The translations under genes were made by a program, and so were the position numbers. Positions 1 to 10,727 of a DNA stretch of 64,000 nt are shown piece by piece. The first letter of the stretch is position 1. The number at the start of each line of letters is the position of its first letter. The DNA comes from Malaya genurostris (Eukaryota > Arthropoda > Insecta > Diptera > Culicidae). The notes under the pieces were generated by a model. The model was not told the origin of the DNA and did no database searches. It saw nothing but the letters and a program-made list of their open reading frames with translations. The stretch is from assembly GCF_030247185.1 (NCBI RefSeq), contig NC_080571.1, positions 236,436,666 to 236,500,665 on the forward strand. The letters run 5' to 3'.

Positions 1-626
1 GATGGTGCCATGTTTCGTCCATTGTTATATATCGACGAAACAAATCGGTTTTATTTCGATATAACAGCTCCAAACACTGCTCAGAATCATCAATTCGTTG
101 TTGTTTTTGATCGATTGTGAGCTCACGCGGCACCCATTTTGCACAAAGCTTTCTCATATCCAAATATTCGTGAATAATATGTCCAACACGTTCCTTTGAT
201 ATCTTTAGGGTGTCAGCTATTTCGATCAACTTCACTTTACGGTCATTGAAAATCATTTTGTGGATTGTTTTCACGTTTTCATCGGTAACAGCCTCTTTTG
301 GACGTCCACTACGTTCATCGTCTTCGATGCTCATATGACCCGGTGCAGAGTCTGGATAACACTCATCAAGCCATTTTTTGGTATCGGCGGCACTTTTTTT
401 CATCAAAAAGTAGTGTTTCATCAACACACGAAGTTCCTTTTTTCCATTTTTTTCACAATAACAAAAGTAGCTTCACTCAACATGCAATATCTCACAAACT
501 AATAATCAGACAGCTGTCAAATTTATACACGTATCTTTTGAAGGTTGGTACTAACTGAAAATGGTATGGATTTAATTCTAGTGGCGCCCTCTCATAGAAA
601 CGATACGAACTTTTCAGCCGATCTGT
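1..626 (-). mobile_element. Truncated mariner element (copy 1), 5' part
   Basis: This is the 5' portion of the same mariner family found at 30605-31885 and 34375-35660, read on the minus strand and cut by the window edge. The outer terminal repeat (ACAGATCGGCTGAAAAGTTC on the minus strand) ends at 626 and is followed by the TA target site. Relative to copy 2 it lacks roughly 40 bp in the helix-turn-helix region (near 340), which shifts the frame, so it cannot make an intact transposase. Confidence 0.9.
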
Positions 627-925
627 TAAGTCGAAAAGAAGAATACACTTGCGTTCAGTAATGGTATTTCACCAGTGTGATACACGCTGCTGTAAGATTT
701 ATGTCTACAAAGGGGATACAAGAAACGTACATCACACAAAAAGGAAAGCGCACTTCTTATCAGTGTCAAATAGACAGAATTTGAGTGTGTGTGCTTGTGG
801 TTAAAGCAGCTGGTGCGAGTGAAACACATTCTCTTCCCATTAATCGCTCTCATCTGAATACACTCAAGTGACCACTGGTGCGTGCTAGCGTGCTACAGTT
901 ACCGTGTAAGCAAGTACTCGACTTT
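627..925. other. No gene seen
   Basis: Spacer between the mariner and the foldback MITE. Short open frames on both strands show no family resemblance. Confidence 0.5.
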
Positions 926-1574
926 CACCCTCATTGAACATAACTCGAAATTAAGTGACACACCACTCAAATTCATAAAAAGTGTACGTACTCTACATCT
1001 AAGTTACCACCTATCTACTCGTTTTTGTGTTAGGGGCGAAGTTGTCAAAATTTGAGTATTTTTTTTTACTCAAAATTAGATAAAATGTTTTTTTTTATTT
1101 TAATGAGTTTAACCAATATTTTATTCCTTGAACTCAAAATAAAGAAACGTTACTTCATAATTGTTTCTATACAAAGTAACTATTATTTCTATTTAATGAA
1201 AACGCAAAAAGAAAATTAAACCCGTTTTCTTTCAACCAAAATTGAACGATATTGATATCCTTATGTTGGACTTCTCATTTAGCATAATTGAAACCACAAA
1301 ATTTCTATTGAAAACACCTATAATTGATTATTCATGGTTTCAAAAAACCGGATCTAAAAACGGCAATGAAAAACGATAAGAATATTCTGAGAATAACGCA
1401 CTGAACTGCAAGAATTTTTCTTTCACTCAAATGTTTGAAAACTCAACGCTTACTCTAATGTATGAATAAATACGAGAGAACCCATGGCCTGACAAAGTAA
1501 AATTTACTGAGGTCTCTTGCATTTATTCATACAGTGGTGTGTCACTCAATTTTGAGATACGTTCAATGAGGGTG
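926..1574. mobile_element. Foldback MITE with long terminal inverted repeats
   Basis: The left end (CACCCTCATTGAAC then a CTC-AAATT-AGTGACACACCACT-like block, 926-972) recurs inverted at 1530-1574 (GTGGTGTGTCACTCAATTTT, then TTCAATGAGGGTG). The interior is AT-rich and has no credible ORF. The arms of about 45 bp with few mismatches indicate a non-autonomous DNA transposon. The exact right edge is uncertain because the CACCCT motif is repeated just outside (about 1583). Confidence 0.7.
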
Positions 1575-2190
1575 CAGGGTGAAATAAAGTGTTTTCAGGT
1601 TCACCGGCAAAATATTGTTTCGTTTTCGATGTGGGAGAAGTGGTTTTAGTTTATTGCTGTTTGCTATAATATATATTATAAAATTTAAAACCTAAACACT
1701 TCGAAAAAATCAAAAACTCAAGCTCAACTGATTATAACTTTCATATGAATAGTAAAATAACCCATCTAAAATTTACTGCTCTTATAAACTTTGCTGTTGA
1801 GTATTTTTGACTCAATTTTAGGTTGAATGCAAAACCTTGGTATTACCACAAATGAATTTCCAGACATGACAGTCACAATCTTTTTTTGGCGCACATCTAC
1901 GGTCCTAAGTGAAACTGGAACCAATGGTGATAAATTGGTTTCACTGCTGAGTTCCCATCATACATTCATAATGCAAATATCAAACCGTGAGAACCCTTTC
2001 GATTCGGTAGCTCATTTGTATATATTGAGATTTTATGACACACTTTGGTTGAAATGATAACAATGCAATTAATCTCGCGCTCCACCAAGCGGTGAGTGCG
2101 GTCATTTCAGAAGGTACCGGGAACGAACCACTTTTTTCAAAAACAATTTGACCTTCTGTTTCAACAGACTTTGCAGCCGATTCAGAGTGT
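1575..2190. other. No gene seen
   Basis: AT-rich spacer. The 76-codon open frame at 1827-2057 (+) has no recognisable similarity or compositional support. Confidence 0.5.
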
Positions 2191-2195
2191 ACAGA

Positions 2196-2290
2196 ACCAT
2201 TGCAAAGCTGGTGGCTAGGATTCTACTGACACTACGAATCCTTCCAGGTCGGGGTTCGAACATACGACAACTGGCTTGTGCCAGACCCTG
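2196..2290 (+). repeat. tRNA-derived SINE-like fragment
   Basis: An A-box-like TGGCTAGGATT (2212-2222) and a perfect B-box core GGTTCGAAC (2253-2261) lie about 41 nt apart, which is tRNA-like spacing. The text between resembles the D-arm to T-arm part of a tRNA-Glu-like molecule. No acceptor stem or 3' half pairs, so it is not a functional tRNA. A SINE head or tRNA pseudogene is the best reading. Confidence 0.45.
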
Positions 2291-2644
2291 TCAGCTTGGA
2301 GCGAAATCAATCTTCGGTTCAACAACGCCATCGCACGGCATCACATTCAACATATCATGTCAATTGTATGGGTGCGCAGCCCTGCTATTTTGGCGCGCAC
2401 GAATTTGACATTTCTTTCCCTATACTTCTATGTATGAGATTCGATGCGGACTCACCTGAGGGCGACATGCTCGCAAAAAAGGATGTTGCCAATGATTTGT
2501 TCGGGAAATGTGAGAGCTGGATATCTTGTTAATAAGATGTCTTTGCTTGTGCCCTATGCATTGAACCGCCAACCCGGGTTGAATGCTGTTTGCGTATTTT
2601 CTGCTTGTCGAACGAAATTTTTGCTATATGTCGGTCGACGACAC

Positions 2645-4089
2645 CACAGACTAACAGACAGGACACTCAAATTAGATTCTTCAATCATTTTAACGGTCAT
2701 TTTGAATATTCCTTTATTTGGGACAGTACTCACATGTGTCATGATGGCGCCACGTAACCCTATCAAAAACATCCCGTCTGTCATCTAGACTGTTTATTTT
2801 TTTCATTTACCACCGGGTTTGCCATTCATACAGAATTACCTGTAATGTTTTGATTTGTATACGTCCATGTGAATTTCATGCAGGATATAGATTTAATACA
2901 TATTGCCAAAACTATATACATAATTTTGTCTACTTCTCATTCTCAAACGCAATACAAAATCGAACCCGCTTTGTTACCATATTTACTTGCTTCTGGTCTG
3001 CCGCCACTTAATTTCGGGTGAAAACTTGCAACACAGACTAACAGACATGACAGTATGAGTAATTTCTTATAAAAATAATTTTTCGTGATGCACTAGTTCC
3101 ACCTATATTGTACTGCGCGAACTATTTACTATCTGTACACCCCTTGTGTTATGTAAAAGTTTTTTTTACTAGTTGGTTTCCCCTCGTTTGTCAACACCGA
3201 TCAGCTGCTTGCAGGGTTGCCTGATTTCATCAAAATATTTGAAAATGAATCGTCACAATAAATTATTGGATTATGTTGATAATATATTTAACTTTTTCGC
3301 GATGTTAGAAGGTAACCATTTATTTGACTCAACGTTGTTCATCTAGACTATTTTTTATTGTGTTGGTAGTTTTCACCCGAAATTAAGTGGCGGCAGACCA
3401 GAAGCAAGTAAATATTGTAACAAAGCGGGTTCGATTTTGTATTGCGTTGGAGGATGAGAAGTAGGCAAAATTATGTACATAGTTTTGGCAATATGTATTA
3501 AATCTGTATCCTGCATGAAATTCACATGGACGTATACAAATCAAAACATTACAGGTAATTCTGTATGATTGGCAACTCTGTTGGTAAATGAAAAAAATAA
3601 ACACAGTCTAGATGACAGACAGGATGTTTTTGATAGCGTTACGTGGCGCCATCATGACACATGTGAGTACTGTCCCAAATAAAGGAATATTCAAAATGAC
3701 TGTTAAAATGATTGAAGAATCTAATTTGAGTGTCCTGTCTGTTAGTCTGTGCTTGCAACACAATAAAAAATAGTCTAGATGAACAACGTTGAGTCAAATA
3801 AATGGTTACCTTCTAACATCGCGAAAAAGTTAAATATATTATCAACATAATCCAATAATTTATTGTGACGATTTATTTTCAAAAATTTTGATGAAATCAA
3901 GCAACCCTGCAAGCAGCTGATCGGTGTTGACAAACGAGGGGAAACATACTAGTGAAAAAAACCTTTACATTACACAAGGGGTGTACAGATAGTAAATAGT
4001 TCGCGCAGTACAATATAGGTGGAACTAGTGCATCACGAAAAATTATTTTTATAAGAAATTACTCATACTGTCATGTCTGTTAGTCTGTG
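2645..4089 (-). mobile_element. MITE of the CACAGACTAACAGAC family, copy A, interrupted by copy B
   Basis: It starts CACAGACTAACAGAC at 2645 and ends with the inverted copy at 4089. A 7-bp duplication ACGACAC (2638-2644 and 4090-4096) flanks it. Removing the nested copy B and its duplication leaves about 718 bp. Orientation is set arbitrarily by the GGACACTCAA end, which is on the left here. No transposase is encoded. Confidence 0.9.
3032..3751 (+). mobile_element. MITE of the CACAGACTAACAGAC family, copy B, nested in copy A
   Basis: A 720-bp element with terminal CACAGACTAACAGAC repeats, inserted in the opposite orientation into copy A. The 7-bp duplication CTTGCAA is at 3025-3031 and 3752-3758. 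Its sequence is close to copy A on the reverse strand, so together they form a long imperfect palindrome. Confidence 0.92.
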
Positions 4090-4375
4090 ACGACACGACC
4101 AGGCACTCCGAAGAAAAATCGGAATAAAAGTTATTCGTGAGCGATTTACCGTCAGTTACCAAAAATATAACGACCCCTTGATAATGATAAAAAAAAAACT
4201 TTCTTCAGCAACACTATTTGAGTTGCTATGAACTAGTTACCAAGAAGCTCCATAATAAATAAACAAACCATTTCAGGAAGTTTTCGAAACTTTTCAATAG
4301 ATTTCAATTTGTGCCATCAGCTCTGAATTAAAAAAAAATCAAGAATTATTCTGAAGGTATCATGAGACTAAATAC

Positions 4376-4563
4376 AAAATTTGCTTTTGGCAGACAGAGA
4401 AAGAAATTCTGGTATTGTAAAAACGAAATCACTTGATCTCTTGAAAGCTGTACGTGGCACCGCAAGCCATCCGTCGAGGGCTGGGTCCTCTGGCGATGTT
4501 CAACTTGACTTGTCGTGGTCGTTTGAAGATATCGATTTAAAAACTTCCAACCAACAAATATAA
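4376..4563 (+). CDS. Possible terminal coding exon of an unknown gene
   Basis: A short block of more even composition follows a pyrimidine-rich acceptor-like sequence (TTTGCTTTTGGCAG, ending about 4393). It stays open to a TAA at 4561-4563. The reading contains LDLLKAVRG and LDLSWSFEDIDL, which look protein-like, and the flanks are non-coding. No matching upstream exon was found within the preceding 4 kb, which is all repeats. I do not recognise the protein. It could be a last exon, a retrogene scrap or chance. Confidence 0.25.
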
Positions 4564-4565
4564 CC

Positions 4566-4887
4566 GTCCGGCCTTCATTCAACAGTATCGTCTAAACTAC
4601 ACACAGATGTTTGAAATTTTTGGCGGAAATGATATTATGAAATATGACGGAGCTAGACTCTGATCGCCAATTTGACTAATCTTCATAGCAACTTTGTTAG
4701 CAGCTTGAAGTTGTAAATATATTTCCTTATTTAATATGCATTTAATTCACACATTGCATTTCTTACTTACAAATTCAGTCTTACACGTGACTTCTTTCTA
4801 ACCGTAAATCAATTCAATCAACTAACGAATCCTAGCTTAAGCAATGTTAATTTAGCTTATAAGTTATTATTAATCGTATATGTATAC
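4566..4887. other. No gene seen
   Basis: AT-rich spacer without recognisable repeats or coding signal. Confidence 0.5.
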
Positions 4888-5611
4888 CACAGACTAACAG
4901 ACATGACAGTATGAGTAAATTCTTATAAAAAATAATTTTTCGTGATGCACTAGTTCCACCTATATTATACTGCGCGAACTATTTACTATCGGTACACCCC
5001 TTGTGTTATGTAAAAGTTTATTTACTAGTTGGTTCCTCCTCATTTGTCAACACCGATCAGCTGCTGGCAGAGATGCCTGATTTCATCATAATATTTGGAA
5101 ATGAATCGTCACAGTAAATTATTATATTACGTTAATAATATATTAAACTTTTTAGCGATGTTGGAAGGTAACCATTTATTTTTCTCAACATTGTTCATCT
5201 AGACTATTTTTTATTGTGTTGGTAATTTTCACCCGAAATTAAGTGGCGGCAGATCAGAAGCAAGTAAATATTGCCACTAAACGGGTTCGATTTTGTATTG
5301 CGTTGAAGGATGAGAGGTAGGCACAATTTTGTATATAGTTTTGGCAATATGTATTAAATCTGTATCCTGCATGAAATTCGCATACAAATGCAAATACATA
5401 TCAATACATTACAGGTAATTCTGTATAAATGGCAACTCTGTTGGTAAATGAAAAAAATAAACACAGTCTAGATGACAGACAGGATGTTTTTGATAGGGTA
5501 ACGTGGCGCCATCATAACACATGTGAGTACTGTCCCAAATAAAGGAATATTCGAAATGACAGTTAAAATGATTGAAGAATCTAATTTGAGTGTCCTGTCT
5601 GTTAGTCTGTG
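4888..5611 (+). mobile_element. MITE of the CACAGACTAACAGAC family, copy C (uninterrupted)
   Basis: A 724-bp element with terminal CACAGACTAACAGAC inverted repeats. The 7-bp duplication TGTATAC is at 4881-4887 and 5612-5618. Same orientation as copy B. This is the cleanest copy for defining the family. Confidence 0.92.
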
Positions 5612-5618
5612 TGTATAC

Positions 5619-6637
5619 TTCCGATCGTACTGAATATTTTTATTTATTCCGTAACAGAATTACCCAGTTTACAAGTTTGACAGTGAAGCTTCGCTCTGAC
5701 GGATTCAATGACTGCAAACTTCACCACTTTTTAAAAACTCATTTATGTAGCAGATAGTTGTCATAGATCTAAGTCTGGTTACGTTAAACTATTTAACATA
5801 AACATCGACGGATATTTAAACGATGCGTGATACCGACAACGCATTAAAAGTACACAATACAAAAGATGTTGGTCAATTATGGAAACCTGATTTTGCTGTT
5901 CTTAAGAGCCATTTTTTGTATGTTCGAGTTCCAGCCAGTCTCAACGAAAGCCTCTATCTAATAGTCTAATCGCTCATCAGTCATCGCTCTGGCATGTGAT
6001 AATGCTGGAGAACTTTCAACTTACTGCGAAATAAGGATCTTCCATTTGAGGCAGTTCCTTTTGTTTACATTTCTTAAGTCTTTAATATGCAGTAACCAAG
6101 GTTATGGTAATTGTTATTCAAAATCAACAATTCATCAACTTGTGTTGCCAGTTTCAATAGTTTTCCAGTCGATTTCGTTTTGACATTTCCAGTTACTGAG
6201 GGGTAGTTAAATTTGCGATACAGTTTCGATAGACGAGTGGCAGGTCGTGTCGTCGTGTCGGTTTTGATCAATTGTTGATGAAATTTTGTTGTATTAAACT
6301 TCGTCATTTGAATTACGAAGATATGAAAAATGAATGCTCATTGAATCTCTCATTTTTTAACCATAATTTATTGGGATATTTTTAAACATCATTTCATTGT
6401 AGAAATTTCATTTTATTTGTGAATACAGATATCTGGCATCTCTGGATTAATATGAAATGAAATGAATTTTTTTTATCTGGCAACTTTGCTTTAATTTCAT
6501 TTTGTTTAATGTTTACATAATTTCAAAACTGACGCGAGATTTAAAAATATTGCAGGAATACAGACAACATTCAAAATTAGTTATAAATAAATGTTTTAAA
6601 TAAATACTACTTTCTGTAAGCAGAAATTGTAATTTCA
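5619..6637. other. Spacer upstream of the first DUF4806-like gene; no gene recognised
   Basis: No family-level coding similarity. Further upstream exons or the promoter of the gene at 6638 may lie here: an acceptor-like AG near 6629 would extend the frame of that gene upstream by a few codons. Short GGCATCTCTGG / ATCTGGCAAC motifs near 6440-6485 recall MITE ends. Confidence 0.4.
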
Positions 6638-7701
6638 ATGCATAGAATCGAGGAAGTGTTTGTAACTGGTAATGATACAATGGAATCAGCTGGTAAACGT
6701 ATATTATTTATTGTAATCAGTTCTCTTTCGATATTTATCATTGTAGATCACAAAATGAAAAGCCCTGCTGCAAAGAGAAAAATTCCTTTAATTCGAAGAG
6801 CTGGCGAAATCGTCTTTCCGAAGCATATGAAATCGTTAGGAAAAATAAAAAGTTGGTATACAAGGAAGAATTGTTCAGATGTAAGAAACTTATGAATCTA
6901 TATATGTTTTCAGTATCTCCTGCTCCAGCAATCGTGAAGAAGCGATTAGAACCATCTCCCGAAAAAGTCATGTTTGAAGATGTCGAAATCACCGAAGATA
7001 TAGAAAATATGGAAAACGTTGAAGATAGCTCTCAAATTGCGTCTGATTCTGTCAACATTGAATTCCTAAGTGAACAACTTAATCGAGTTGAAAAAAAATT
7101 GGACGATGTCCTTACCAAGTTGTCTCAGCATGACGGGACACTCAAACTTCTCAAACATAATGTCAAGGACTTACGGATCGAGTTTAAGAACTCCTGTAAA
7201 CAGCAGGCGCAAAGCTCTACCCTCGTCGATGAAAAGCACTTCTCTCCAAAACGATCACGCAAGCGTCTGATTCTCTTCCCGGTGATCGACGATCACTATC
7301 TGGCTCGACTAGAGGAATTAGTACAAGCAGATGAAGAAATGCGGCAAGAGCTGTTCGATCTGTACAACGAGGCACCTAATACCAGTGTTTACGAATATCT
7401 ACGAAAGAACACTTACTGCTTGTTCGAAAACACTTCAAAGTTCACGTGGACGGGAAAACCTGCGACTGGACCTTTTCCGGGACCTCCTTCGAATCCGGCA
7501 TACAAACTGCAACTAGTAGAGATGCTTCTGGTATGTTGCGGGGAAAAATTTCCCAACTCTACTCGGTCGTTCATAGAAAAAGAGTTCAGACATGCGCTTC
7601 AGAATTTCAACGATGCAAAATGGATGAGAGCTAAACGACGTCAGCAGAATGCGGAAAAAACAACCTACAACGTATCAATCCCCGACCAGGAAATCGTTTG
7701 A
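6638..7701 (+). CDS. DUF4806-like coiled-coil protein, paralogue 1
   Basis: Split gene encoding an uncharacterised insect protein. Proposed exons: 6638-6692 (ATG at 6638, donor GTAAAC), 6747-about 6849, and 6913-7701 (TGA at 7699). The second exon holds a basic motif KRKIPLIRRAGEI. The third holds a heptad-rich coiled coil (EQLNRVEKKLDDVLTKL), a basic NLS-like KRSRKR, and a C-terminal domain with FPVIDDHYLARLEELVQADE, FTWTGKP and a closing helix. That layout matches my recollection of DUF4806 (PF16064), of unknown function. The paralogue at 10728-11904 shares all these blocks. The second donor is uncertain: a GTTGGT at 6850 keeps the frame but is weak, and upstream coding exons are possible. 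The role is unknown; nuclear location is inferred. Confidence 0.65.
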
Positions 7702-7725
7702 AAGATTTTTAAAGTATGAATTTCA

Positions 7726-7731
7726 AATAAA
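7726..7731 (+). promoter_or_regulatory. Polyadenylation signal AATAAA
   Basis: Canonical AATAAA 25 bp after the stop codon of the gene ending at 7701, followed by a T-rich stretch. Confidence 0.6.
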
Positions 7732-8180
7732 TATTTTTTTGTTTACAGATAAGGTATGTTTTTCTCGAATAGTAGAATTAAGCCATTGTCCAATAGAGAA
7801 ATATTCAAAGACTTATTGAATTCATGAGTAATTGTTAAATCTACTAATAAGAACTTTTAGTGACGAGACCTACCTTATTTAAGCTAGTGTTGTGGAGAGG
7901 TATGCGGCAGATTGGTTTGTCGTACCCGAGATAATGAAGCAGATCGGACGAAATTTCTAGTGGAATATACACTCAGAAATTCCTACCTTGAACCGTTGTT
8001 TATTGAAACACTGTTAACCGTTTGATTTATAATTTATTTATGGGTTTATATGAGCTAACATTTAAATGTTGACTGAACCTAATCTTTATTGGCGAACGAA
8101 TTCCTTTCGTGGTGTATACTGAATATCCTTAAATCATATCCTAATATCAAAGTAAGGACGACAGATTCCCAGCACTTGAT
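7732..8180. other. No gene seen
   Basis: AT-rich spacer between the first DUF4806-like gene and the LINE fragment. Confidence 0.5.
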
Positions 8181-8189
8181 TTGACGGAG

Positions 8190-9376
8190 ATAAGTGCCCG
8201 CGCCACTACGGATCACATATTCGCGATAAGACAAGTACTCCAGAAGTGTCGTGAATACAACGTACCCACGTATCACCTATTCATTGACTTCAAAGCGGCA
8301 TACGACACAATCGATCGAGAACAGCTATGGCAGATAATGCACGAATACGGTTTCCCGGATAAACTGACGCGATTGGTCAAAGCAACGATGGATAGAGTGA
8401 TGTGCTACGTCCGAGTATCTGGGACTCTCTCGAGTCCCTTCGAATCTCGGAGAGGGCTACGGCGAGGTGATGGACTCTCTTGTATCTTATTCAATATTGC
8501 CTTGGAAGGTGTGATTCGAAGAGCGAGGATCAACACGAGTGGCACGATCTTCCGAAAGTCCGTACAACTTTTTGGCTTCGCTGACGATGTTGATATTGTA
8601 ACACGCAACCTTGAGAAGATAACGGAAAACTACATCGGACTGAACGCTGAAGCTAGGCGTATCGGACTGGCCATAAATGCGTCGAAAACAAAATACATGA
8701 GAGGAAGAGGCTCTAGAGAAGAAACACTACGCATCCCACCACGAATATTGATAGACGGTGACGACATCGAGGTGGTTAACGAGTTTGTGTATTTGGGCTC
8801 ACTGGTGACCGCCGACAATGACACCAGCAGAGAAATACAGAGACGTATTTTGGCAGGGAATCGTGCGTACTTTGGACTCAGAAAAACCCTTCAATCGAGA
8901 AAGGAACTCCACCGCACGAAATTGACCATCTACAAAACGCTTATTAGACCGGTTGTTCTCTATGGCCACGAGACCTGGACTATGTTGGCAGAGGACCAAC
9001 GCGCCCTCAGTGTTTTCGAAAGAAAGGTACTGAAGACCATCTATGGCGGAGTGCAGATGGAAGACGGAACGTGGAGACGGCGTATGAATCACGAATTGCA
9101 ACAGCTGCTAGGAGAAACACCTATCGTACGGACAGCTAAAATCGGACGTCTACGATGGGCTGGGCATGTCATAAGGATGTCGGACGACAGTCCAGTGAAA
9201 TTGAATCTAATCCGACTGGTACAAGAAGAAGAGGAGCGCAGCGAGCAAGGTGGATCGATCAAGTGGAGGGTGATCTCAGCAGCGTCCGTGCCTTGAGTGG
9301 CTGGCGACGAGCAGCCATGGACCGAGTTATGTGGAGACGTATGCTTGATACAGCAAAGGACACCCCAGGCTTATAG
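8190..9376 (+). pseudogene. LINE reverse transcriptase, truncated and frameshifted
   Basis: The conserved RT blocks are visible in order: FIDFKAAYDTID (palm D), SRRGLRRGDGLSCILFN, the catalytic GFADDVDI, AINASKTKYM, then the thumb and a C-terminal GRLRWAGHVIRM block. The catalytic FADD is intact. The frame is lost near 9230-9240. The natural C-terminus continues in another frame (RARWIDQVEGDLSS to DTAKDTPGL, stop at 9374-9376), so a single small indel separates the two parts. The N-terminal endonuclease and first RT blocks are missing. It lies between the two DUF4806-like paralogues, so it inserted after, or independently of, their duplication. Confidence 0.88.
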
Positions 9377-9405
9377 CTGTTAGGTAAGGTGAGGTAAGGT
9401 TCTTC
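8190..9405 (+). mobile_element. 5'-truncated non-LTR retrotransposon (LINE)
   Basis: Only the reverse-transcriptase C-terminal half and the 3' end remain. The left edge falls inside the region that normally precedes TTDHIFAIRQ, as expected for incomplete target-primed reverse transcription. The 3' end after the TAG stop (9374-9376) finishes in a short TAAGGTGAGG-type simple repeat instead of poly(A). That is typical of RTE-like and some other LINE clades; the clade call is tentative. Confidence 0.85.
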
Positions 9406-9501
9406 AAGTTTCAGCATAATACATTACTTCACGTTCTTTATTTATTGAAATGTGATGAACTACTTTTAAACATTCTATGGATGAAAAATTATACTTATAC
9501 T

Positions 9502-9871
9502 CAGTGATGGCCCAGCATACGAGCCAGCTCTCATACAGTCCGTGTACTGTACCTTTTCAAAAATACGCACACGAAGTCTGAAGCACACGCTCGTGTGCCG
9601 TGTTGCTCCTAGATCGAGAGTCGTATGCTTCGAAGAACCAGCTCGCGATGCTGGCTCATTAGCTGAGTTGAGTGTCCGTTTTTTTTTATTTAATAATACA
9701 TAATATTATTTTTAAGCACACAGTGTCCGCTCTTGTATTGTCTCTTGTCAGTAGGTGGACTACACAAATAGCACACGCTAATGAGTCTGGTTTGAAAAGC
9801 ACAGCACACGAGTTGAATAGGCACACACTGCAGGTATAGAGCAGCTCGTGTGCTGAGCTCGGACATCACTG
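9502..9871. mobile_element. hAT-type MITE with 8-bp target duplication
   Basis: 370 bp. The ends are CAGTGATGGCCCAGC and the inverted CAGTGATGTCCGAGC. A perfect 8-bp duplication CTTATACT (9494-9501 and 9872-9879) flanks it. A TIR starting CAGTG and an 8-bp TSD are hallmarks of the hAT superfamily. The interior is rich in CACACG/CTCGTG words and has no ORF. Confidence 0.93.
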
Positions 9872-9879
9872 CTTATACT

Positions 9880-10329
9880 AAACCATAGTAACTTATCATC
9901 ATAATTATTTTGTTAATGTCAAGAAATGCTAGCAAAATTTATTTTACTTATTTGAATATAAAAATTTGAAACGCAGATTGTCGTATATGTTCGTTATTTC
10001 CAAATGTTATTCTATTTACGACGCCATTGTGGAATCAGAGAACCAAAACTTTTACTTATATTCTCGATATATGGGAGCTGTCAAGTTGTCCACGCGTTGG
10101 GTGACCGACTGCCTCACCGCTGCCAGATACAACCGTATCCACCAGGATTTTTCACATTGAAATCTTTGACATTTTCAGCGAAGGTGAGAAGATGAAAACG
10201 CTCGGCTAACTTAGATACAGGCGACTTTGTTATGTCAAATTGGATTTGACAACCGTCACTGAAACAATTTTCGTAGCCGTCTGGTGGCCATGGCTGCCCA
10301 GGTAGCCAAAACGCTATGCGGGTAACCAG
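9880..10329. other. No gene seen
   Basis: Spacer. Overlapping short ORFs of 63-76 codons on both strands (9966-10344) show no recognisable similarity. Confidence 0.5.
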
Positions 10330-10621
10330 GGATGCCAGTTTCACAGAACAGATTTTGAATTTTCTGCACAGATTTTCACAGATTTCGGAAATCGATCACA
10401 AATTTTTATCGATTTCTGACATCGGTAACAAATTTTCAAAGATTTCTGAAAGCGATCAGTTTCGGTTTTCATTTTGCTTGGAAAAAGTGAAGTAGCGAAA
10501 CTCTTTTTTTTCGCTTACCGAAATGATTCCGATCAGCTATTGTGTTACAGTAAATATGCACAGAATTTGCAGACAGTTTATTAACTTGATCACAGATTTT
10601 TGAAAAAATGACCTGGCATCC
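10330..10621. mobile_element. Small MITE-like repeat with GGATGCCAG ends
   Basis: Bounded by GGATGCCAG (10330-10338) and its inverse CTGGCATCC (10613-10621). The interior has repeated CACAGATTT words, which are also seen near 43310-43380. No clear target duplication. It ends about 107 bp upstream of the start codon of the second DUF4806-like gene, so it may sit in that promoter. Confidence 0.5.
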
Positions 10622-10727
10622 GTGGTGTTAACAAAAAAAAAACGGTGAAAAAAAACGTAACGCTACGAAGTAAACAATAATTAAACAATTCACTTTTACC
10701 TGAAAATATTTTAATTCACTTTTTTCG

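Noticed and set aside
2196..2270. Functional tRNA-Glu gene
   Set aside because: Only the D-arm to T-loop text resembles a tRNA; the acceptor and T-stem do not pair.
2148..2788. Three overlapping ORFs of 84-114 codons
   Set aside because: They overlap a SINE-like block and the edge of a MITE and share no family features.
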